From positions 1-10,611 of the forward strand of contig DEHU01000195.1 in the NCBI GenBank assembly GCA_002352125.1: 10,611 nucleotides of DNA, read 5' to 3'. This document shows positions 6,125 to 10,611 of the stretch, one piece after another; the stretch's first letter is position 1, and each line of letters opens with the position of its first letter. The notes under the pieces are model-generated. The model searched no databases and was not told where the DNA came from. It saw only the letters and a list, made by a program, of their open reading frames with translations. Source of the stretch: Competibacteraceae bacterium UBA2792 (GTDB lineage Bacteria > Pseudomonadota > Gammaproteobacteria > Competibacterales > Competibacteraceae). A program made the translations under genes and the position numbers.

Positions 6125-6356
6125 TTCGGGGCATTGGCGGGTGTCTGCGTTCCGCGCCGGTCAATTCCTTGCGGGCGTTTTCGTGTACCAACCGCACCAC
6201 GCCTAACCCCGCTTGCCCGGCCGGCGCTGGCGCCGAAAACGCCGCCAGCGTTACACGAGATACCCCGTAGATCGCTGGCCTATCGATATGGCGACGCAAG
6301 CAGGGGTAACAATCGGGGGTCACCGGCGAACGCTGGCGATTGAATAAGCAGTAAAT
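6125..6356. other. Intergenic stretch between capsid operon and integrase, with a long dyad
   Basis: No confident gene is present. GGCGTTTTCG (6174-6183) and CGAAAACGCC (6234-6243) are perfect 10-bp inverted copies 50 nt apart. A smaller hairpin CCGGCG-AA-CGCTGG lies at 6323-6336. Since the capsid operon and the integrase converge here, these may act in termination for either strand, although neither is followed by a clear T run. Short open frames exist on the plus strand (6079-6270 and 6134-6343, the latter ending YRYGDASRGNNRGSPANAGD). They could be remains of one small frameshifted gene, but I cannot support that. Confidence 0.35.
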
Positions 6357-7412
6357 TCAAAAAAATAACCGGCCTATTCGATTGTCACCCTCGCCAAAAT
6401 CCAGAATCTCGCTGTGTAGTGATAATGTAGCGGGGATGCAATCCGCAGCGGCGCGTAGGTACTCCACGTTCAGGTGCGAATACCGCTCTACCATGGCGAG
6501 AGTGGACCAGCCGCCCAGCGTTTTCAAGTGTTGCGGATCGACTCCCGCTTGAGCCAGCCAACTGGCCCAGGTGTGGCGCAAATCGTGGAATCGCACGCCG
6601 GACAACCCGGCGTCCCGACAGACCCGCAGCCACGTTCGGTGATCAATCCAACGATATTGGTGCCCCTCGAAGGTAAAAACCGCCTCTGGATGCTGGCGCC
6701 GACAGGCGTTCAGCACGTTTATAGCGAGCGCGTTCAGCGGGATGCCTATCGCCCGCCCGCCTTTGGCGTCATCGGGATGCACCCATAGTTGCCGCCGCGC
6801 CAGGTCCACCTGATCCCAGCGTAACCCCAGGATGTTGCACTTGCGCAACCCGGTCGCCAGCGCGAATCGAATCACTGGCTGTAGATGCGCGGGGGCAGCG
6901 TCAATCAATTGACTCGCCTCTATTTCGGTGAGTCAGCGTCCGGCGCTTTTCGGTTCCGGCTCCAGCCGGATGACCGGCGCACGGTCGATCCACTCCCATT
7001 CGCGTTCCGCTTTCCGCAAAATGGCCCGGACCGTCGTGCGGTAGCGGTTGCGCGCTCCTGGGGTTTTCAATCTTGATAACTTGGCCAGGCAGCGGGACAG
7101 CCGGTCGTGGGTAATATCATTCAGCGCCCGCTCCTCTAGGGCCTCGTGCATCGCCGCCAATCGCTGCCGGTCGCCCGCGTGATCGCGTTTATGGGCGGTT
7201 TCCGCCAGCCATTTCAGGACGGCCTCTTCCCAGCGATAGACCGGACGTTCCCCGAACTGAGATTGTCGCCAGAGTTCGGCCCGTCGCCGATCCGCCCACT
7301 CCTGGGTGTGCCATGGGTCGGCAGTCCGAGTGCTTTCCTGCACCGTGCCGACGCCGGGGAGCGTGATACGACACCAGTAGTAAGGGCTGTTTTTTCGGCG
7401 GTAGAGCGACAC
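6357..7412 (-). pseudogene. Tyrosine integrase with one in-frame TGA
   Basis: A phage-type site-specific recombinase of about 351 codons starts at GTG 7410-7412 (SLYRRKNSPYYW), with GAGG upstream. The N-terminal part (to 6936) carries the arm-binding and core-binding regions. TGA at 6933-6935 then interrupts the frame, which continues unshifted as LTEIEASQLIDAAPAHLQ; Trp would fit the stop position. The C-terminal half (6357-6908 if read from TTG 6908) keeps every catalytic element: Arg in ATGLRKCNILGLRW, Lys in DDAKGGRAIGIPL, His-x-x-Arg in FHDLRHTW, Trp in LGGWS and Tyr in ERYSHLN. The gene should be inactive unless the UGA (followed by C) is read through. It presumably catalysed integration of the island. 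Its 5' end overlaps the HTH gene by 199 nt. Confidence 0.82.
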
Positions 7413-7597
7413 GGCATGGCCTCAGCGATGGGGGCTACTGATGATGATAGCCAATGGAGCAGCGCCGCACGGGCGAAAACCCAGCGGCGACCGACCTTTC
7501 GGCCCGGAACCTCGCCGTTGGCAACTCGCTGCCGGAGGCGTTCGGCGCTACAGAACAGCAGTGCGGCAGACTCTTCAAGGTTGAGTACGTCAGCCAT
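7214..7597 (-). CDS. Excisionase-like helix-turn-helix protein overlapping the integrase
   Basis: The start ATG 7595-7597 is preceded by GGGAG; an in-frame ATG at 7637-7639 with GGAG 7 nt upstream is an alternative. MADVLNLEESAALLFCSAERLRQRVANGEVPGRKVGRRWVF matches the winged-helix domain of the excisionase/HTH_17 type (about residues 1-41), followed by ALLHWL. Such proteins bind DNA near the integrase gene and direct excision or regulate it. The remaining 80 residues (CRSTAEKTALTTGVVSRSP, then ALGLPTHGTP) are encoded in the same bases as the integrase N-terminus, in another frame. The total of 127 residues is plausible for the family. It is first in the int operon and co-transcribed with the integrase. 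Confidence 0.7.
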   Translation of the reverse strand: MADVLNLEESAALLFCSAERLRQRVANGEVPGRKVGRRWVFARAALLHWLSSSVAPIAEAMPCRSTAEKTALTTGVVSRSPASARCRKALGLPTHGTPRSGRIGDGPNSGDNLSSGNVRSIAGKRPS

Positions 7598-7675
7598 CGA
7601 TTCCGTCTCCCTCCATTGGCTTTGCCGGCGCTCTGGCATCTTATTACTCCAAATCCGCCGCTTGGGCGGTCATTG

Positions 7676-7806
7676 CTAGTCAAACACGGCAACAGTATCG
7701 CCAGTCGCATCGATAGTGCGCCCCGCCACACCGTGATCCGTGCGCCACGCATCGCTCCCGCGCTGCCACATCCCGGCGTAATCCATGCCGGATTCGGCGT
7801 CTCTTA
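7676..7806 (-). pseudogene. C-terminal fragment of an unidentified gene cut at the IS edge
   Basis: On the minus strand the frame from the IS border to TAG 7676-7678 reads about 43 residues with good coding character: DAESGMDYAGMWQRG, AWRTDHGVAGRTIDATGD, ending TVAVFD. I do not recognise the family. On the far side of the IS the same strand does not continue it: a stop appears after about 15 codons and that DNA belongs to the resolvase upstream region. So the gene was either already truncated before the insertion or lost its 5' part in an IS-associated deletion. It lies 79 nt upstream of the HTH start. Confidence 0.4.
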
Positions 7807-7823
7807 GAGCGTGTCGTCAATTA
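7807..7823 (+). repeat. IS left terminal inverted repeat
   Basis: The 17 bases GAGCGTGTCGTCAATTA are the exact reverse complement of 8778-8794. Including the flanking TA on each side, the match is 19 bp. Confidence 0.85.
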
Positions 7824-8600
7824 AGCCAAATATAGGCACCTGCAAGGAAGATCGCGCCGAGGAAGTTTCTGGCTATTTTATCGTATCGGGTAGCAATAGC
7901 GCGGAATTGCTTGAGTTTGAGGAAGAAATTCTCGATAAGATGACGGGCGTTGTATAACTCTTCATCATAATCGCGTGGTTCAGCTCGATTCGATTTGGGC
8001 GGGATAACCGCTTCAATGTTCATCGTCTTGAGGACGTGGATGACCCGTTCGTCCGCATCATAAGCCTTGTCAGCCAGCAACGCCTCCGCCTTGAGACCGG
8101 GCAGAAACGCATCGGCACCCTCCAGATCGCAGGCCTGACCCGGGGTCAGAATGAAAGCGAGCGGGTTGCCCAAGGCGTCGACCAGTGCGTGGATTTTGGT
8201 ACTTAATCCGCCCTTGGATCGCCCGATAGCTTCCTGCTGGCGAACAGCTTTGGTTTGTTGTTCTTTTTTTACGGGCCCCGGCGGCGTGCTGGTGGGCGCG
8301 CACAATCGTTGCGTCGATTATGGCATATTCGTTGTCGCCATCAGCGGCTAACGTCTTGAAAAGACTCTCCCAAACTCCGCTCTTTGCCCACCGGCCGTGC
8401 CGCCGGTGGGCATTCTTCCAGTCCCCGTAACGCTCTGGTAAATCTCTCCACGGGATGCCGGCACGGTAACGATACAGCACCGCCTCCACAAACAGACGAT
8501 TATCCGAGGCCGTCACCCCAACACTCTCTTCCCGTCCCGGCAAGAGATCCATTGACAGTCCCGTAATCCATAGCGTCTCACTCTCTATTACCTCCCTCAT
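7817..8600 (-). CDS. IS5-family DDE transposase in two overlapping frames
   Basis: The first frame starts at ATG 8598-8600 and carries VTASDNRLFVEAVLYRYRAGIPWRDLPERYGDWKN and the first catalytic Asp (YAIIDATIVRAHQH). The second frame is open over 7817-8305 and carries GRSKGGLSTKIHALVDA, the second Asp (LLADKAYDAD) and the Glu (ARHLIENFFLKLKQFRAIATRYD). The frames meet at a run of seven A followed by G (minus strand, 8270-8263). Removing one A would fuse them into about 260 residues, the normal length for this group. So either slippage on the A run makes the active enzyme or one A was gained by mutation. Downstream of the A run the first frame itself continues to 8070 without homology. The DDE triad is complete in the fused reading. 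Confidence 0.82.
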
Positions 8601-8625
8601 TCAAGCCAACTTCCTATGAATCATA

Positions 8626-8749
8626 CGTGATGTTCGACTCTTTCGATGATCGATGTGGGCATGGCAGCGCGGCATGGCGGTGTGAGATACGCCCAGAGGA
8701 GCCAACCATCGCAACGCTCCGGGATCGCCTGAAAAGTCGAACATCGCGT
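8626..8749. mobile_element. Putative 124-bp MITE-like insertion nested in the IS leader
   Basis: TACGTGATGTTCGACT (8624-8639) and AGTCGAACATCGCGTA (8735-8750) are inverted copies with one mismatch in 16. Directly outside lie identical 7-bp direct repeats, AATCATA at 8619-8625 and 8750-8756, which look like a target duplication. The inside has no coding frame I can support. Removing the unit plus one direct repeat (131 bp) gives the host IS a normal length and leader. Its parent element is unknown. Confidence 0.5.
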
Positions 8750-8777
8750 AATCATATATCCTTCTATGGGAGGCCTC

Positions 8778-8794
8778 TAATTGACGACACGCTC
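8778..8794 (-). repeat. IS right terminal inverted repeat
   Basis: TAATTGACGACACGCTC is the exact reverse complement of the left end. It is followed by TA at 8795-8796, matching TA at 7805-7806 and interpreted as the target duplication. Confidence 0.85.
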
Positions 8795-8804
8795 TAGAAT
8801 CCAG

Positions 8805-8837
8805 TGTCCGAAAATAGGCTTTAACGCATTGCGGACG
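8805..8837 (+). promoter_or_regulatory. Candidate resolvase binding subsite (res-like dyad)
   Basis: TGTCCGAAAA at 8805-8814 and the inverse element ending CGGACG at 8832-8837 form an imperfect 33-bp dyad 43 nt upstream of the resolvase ATG. Tn3-type res subsites have this size and begin with TGTC plus a similar half-site, and they lie upstream of tnpR. Other subsites, if they existed, may have been removed to the left, where the IS now ends. Confidence 0.4.
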
Positions 8838-8879
8838 CGCTACACTTCCGTACTCCCTTTTCGAACGAAAGGACCGTAT

Positions 8880-9494
8880 ATGTCGCACGTGTTCGCCTAC
8901 TGCCGGGTGTCGACGGCCGAGCAGGTCACCGCCAATCAGCGGCAAGAGATCGAAGCGGCGGGCTTTGTACTCGAACGTCACCGGATCATCGAGGAGTGCA
9001 TCAGCGGTTCGGCACCCTCCAACCAGCGTCCTGGTTTCCTGCGCTTGATCGATCGTCTGGAGCCTGGCGATGTGTTGGTGGTGACGAAACTGGACCGACT
9101 CGGGCGCAATGCCATGGATGTGCGCGCCACCGTCGAACGGCTCGAAACTCACCAGGTTCGGGTGCATTGCTTGGCCTTGGGCGGAGTCGACCTCACCAGC
9201 GCCGCGGGCAAGATGACCCTGCAGGTGATTGCGGCCGTCGCCGAGTTTGAGCGGGATTTACTTAACGAACGCACACAGTCAGGCATTCGTCGCGCCCGCG
9301 CCCAGGGCAAACGCTTGGGTCGACCGTCGACCGTCCCGATTAAACCGCGAACAGCGCACCCGGGTATTGCAACGCCTAGCCGCTGGTACGACCATCGCGC
9401 AAGTGCGAAGGAATTCGCCACCAGCCGCCAAACCATCCTACGGGTACGTGATGCGATGCCGGGTAGGCGTAAGGATTCCTTCGTAAATGAGTAA
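8880..9494 (+). CDS. tnpR: Tn3-type serine resolvase with a frame-scrambled C-terminal segment
   Basis: ATG 8880 follows AAAGGA by 6 nt, giving 204 residues. The catalytic domain is intact: Ser11 in YCRVSTAEQ, then [15 protein letters not shown] with the active-site Args, and [18 protein letters not shown], the long E helix. This enzyme resolves cointegrates at res sites. After GKRLGRPST the frame loses similarity over about 9336-9405. The expected helix-turn-helix start ([22 protein letters not shown]) is encoded there in the neighbouring frame. At about 9405 the original frame resumes with [18 protein letters not shown], the recognition helix. Two compensating indels explain this: a change near the GTCGACC repeat at 9319-9332 and one lost base near 9405. 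DNA binding is probably impaired. Confidence 0.78.
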   Translation: MSHVFAYCRVSTAEQVTANQRQEIEAAGFVLERHRIIEECISGSAPSNQRPGFLRLIDRLEPGDVLVVTKLDRLGRNAMDVRATVERLETHQVRVHCLALGGVDLTSAAGKMTLQVIAAVAEFERDLLNERTQSGIRRARAQGKRLGRPSTVPIKPRTAHPGIATPSRWYDHRASAKEFATSRQTILRVRDAMPGRRKDSFVNE

Positions 9495-9555
9495 CAGGGG
9501 TCTTGGTCATTTTTGAGTGGTCTGGCTGGCCCCATCTGGCACAGTGGATTCCTGC
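9495..9555. other. Junction between the resolvase gene and the Tn3-family remnant
   Basis: This 61-bp stretch has no gene. GGGG at 9497-9500 could be the outer end of a Tn3-type terminal repeat, with the tnpR fragment lying inside it in the right orientation. The following bases lack the conserved inner end (TAAG) expected 38 bp in, so the call is weak. Confidence 0.15.
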
Positions 9556-9761
9556 TCAAGCTTTGACCAATGCGCACGACCGGATAAAGTGGAGCAGCGC
9601 CGAACGCGATACGTCCATGATCGTGGCAATCGACGCCTTCGATACCTGTTTGCCAAGAAGAATCTTGATTTCCGCTTCTTTGCCATCGAGCCGGGACTGG
9701 CCGAGCGAACCCTTCGGCCGACCGGCCAGATTGCCCTTGGCCTTGGCTGCCGCCAACCCTA
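9556..9761 (-). pseudogene. C-terminal fragment of a second serine resolvase/invertase
   Basis: On the minus strand, the frame ending at TGA 9556-9558 reads AAAKAKGNLAGRPKGSLGQSRLDGKEAEIKILLGKQVSKASIATIMDVSRSALLHFI in its last 65 residues or so. This is the C-terminal linker and helix-turn-helix of a serine recombinase. The catalytic domain is missing: upstream of about 9761 the same strand has no similarity, because plus-strand tnpA coding begins there. It differs clearly from the resolvase at 8880-9494, so it is a separate gene remnant. It is divergent from tnpA, the arrangement seen in Tn3 itself. Confidence 0.65.
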
Positions 9762-9762
9762 T

Positions 9763-10611
9763 TTCAAGATGGTCGACGGGCGTCCGAAGCTGGGAAGACA
9801 GGCGAAGAAGCCGGTTCCGCTTGGACTCGGCCAATTGGACAAACGGCTGGCCGCGAAGCTCGACGCGTTGGACCTGTCGTTGCTGGATGTCCTCACGGAC
9901 ACCATGCAGTGGCTTGGCTGGGACGAACACTTCAGTCTACTGAGTGGGCATCAAGGCAAGCTCAAGGAAGACGCAAAGCGCAAAATCCTGACCGCCTTTG
10001 CCTACGGAACCGGCTTGGGGTCGACATAAATCGCTAAGAATGTCATTGACCTGAGCGTACGCCAGGTTTCCTTCGTCAACCAGCGCCAAGTCACCACGGA
10101 GAAACTGGAGGCGGCAATCTGTGCCGTCATCAACACTTACAACTGGTTCCGGCTATCCCGCTACTGGGGCGATACGAAACGCACGGCGGCAATGGAACCT
10201 ATACGAGAACAACCTGCTGTCGGAGCGCCATATCCGCTACGGTGGCTATGGCGGCATTGCCTACTATCACGTCAGCGACGATTACATCGTGCTGTTCTCG
10301 CATTTTATTCCATGCGGCGTTTGGAAGGCCGTGTACATCCTGGACGGCCTGACCAAGAACAAGTCCGATTATTCAACCTGATACCCTGCATGGCGACACC
10401 CAGGCGCAAAGTGCGCCGGTTTACGCGCTGGCGTATTTGCTGGGGATAAAGCTCATGCCACGCATCCGCAACTGGAAAGACCTGAAATGGTTCCGTCCGG
10501 CGGCCGCCGGGGCGTACCGACACATCGACGGTCTGTTCACCAAGGATCCGGTGGATTGGGAACTGATCGAAACCCATTTGCCCGACATGCTGCAGGTGGC
10601 CCAGTCGATTC
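9763..10611 (+). pseudogene. tnpA: Tn3-family transposase remnant, multiply disrupted, continues past window
   Basis: The reading starts inside the protein (FKMVDGRPKLGRQAKKPV) and gives GQLDKRLAAKLDALDLSLLDVL, WDEHFSLLSGHQ and FVNQRQVTTEKLEAAICAVIN. In the next frame come NLYENNLLSERHIRYGGYGGIAYYHVSD and HFIPCGVWKAVYILDGL, and in the third frame PDTLHGDTQAQSAPVYALAYLLGIKLMPRIRNWKDLKW, open to the window end. These are the core segments of large Tn3-family transposases. Lesions: TAA 10027-10029 where Gln (CAA) would fit; a frame change near 10189 that removes the expected ADG motif holding the first catalytic Asp; and one extra T near 10370. The second catalytic Asp (PDTLHGD) remains. The N-terminal part is missing altogether. 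It cannot encode an active enzyme. Confidence 0.78.

Larger units (their letters stand above)
7807..8794 (-). mobile_element. IS5-family (IS427-like) insertion sequence, 988 bp
   Basis: The ends are GAGCGTGTCG at 7807 and CGACACGCTC ending at 8794. They are perfect 17-bp inverted repeats (7807-7823 and 8778-8794), flanked on both sides by TA, the short target duplication reported for this group. The transposase lies on the minus strand and its stop is inside the left repeat. The leader between right end and transposase start is about 194 bp, unusually long. A nested 124-bp insertion explains this; without it the element would be about 857 bp, close to the usual size for the group. Confidence 0.85.

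Noticed and set aside
8601-9167. Minus-strand open frame opposite the resolvase start and IS leader
   Set aside because: It crosses the IS end and the nested unit and is antisense to an intact resolvase catalytic domain.
9497-9534. 38-bp Tn3-type terminal repeat starting GGGG
   Set aside because: Only the GGGG start fits; the inner TAAG end is absent and no partner repeat is in the window.
1-10611. tRNA gene or att core for the integrase
   Set aside because: No cloverleaf or tRNA 3' end was seen on either strand, and no long direct repeat bounding the island was found by eye; the left boundary is probably outside the window.

Overview
The window (G+C roughly 60% by eye) looks like a proteobacterial accessory region, most plausibly gammaproteobacterial. 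This rests on coding style, a Mu-like protease-capsid fusion, an IS5-type insertion sequence and Tn3-family debris; no housekeeping gene or RNA gene is present to fix the taxon. Everything recognisable belongs to mobile DNA: a prophage or satellite-like island on the left (about 1-7.7 kb) and a pile-up of transposon remnants on the right (about 7.7-10.6 kb).

Left island. After the end of an unidentified gene (1-183) and a strong dyad (214-253) comes one ancestral replication gene, 294-3177. Its fragments read in order as a PrimPol-type primase domain, a helix-bundle domain like that of NrS-1 polymerase, a repeat-rich linker and a DUF927 P-loop helicase. It is broken by a frameshift near 575-590, an in-frame TGA at 827-829 and a 5-bp tandem duplication at 1626-1635. 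A composite array of a 9-bp repeat (CCGTCCCAA / TTGGGACGG) around an AT-rich core sits inside the linker (1238-1366). The same architecture appears again, inverted, just after the gene (3191-3337). This is the most striking unexplained structure in the window and could be an iteron-like origin. Next come a small unknown gene (3470-3811), a hairpin overlapping its stop codon, an intact 658-residue ClpP-like prohead protease / major capsid protein fusion (3858-5834) and a small, probably coupled gene (5843-6124). No portal, terminase or tail gene lies between the replication gene and the integrase.

On the minus strand an excisionase-like HTH gene (7214-7597) and a tyrosine integrase (6357-7412) face the capsid genes. 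The two overlap by 199 nt in different frames, and the integrase carries one in-frame TGA where Trp is expected.

Right region. A truncated minus-strand reading frame (7676-7806) abuts an IS5-family (IS427-like) element, 7807-8794, with perfect 17-bp ends and a TA target duplication. Its leader appears to contain a nested 124-bp MITE-like insertion. Then come a serine resolvase (8880-9494) with a candidate res subsite upstream and a frame-scrambled C-terminus. The last part is a Tn3-family remnant in which divergent tnpR and tnpA fragments are joined through their lost 5' halves (9556-10611).

Together this suggests an integrative element with its own replication module and a capsid gene, now decaying: replication gene, integrase and tnpA all carry lesions, while the capsid fusion remains fully open.
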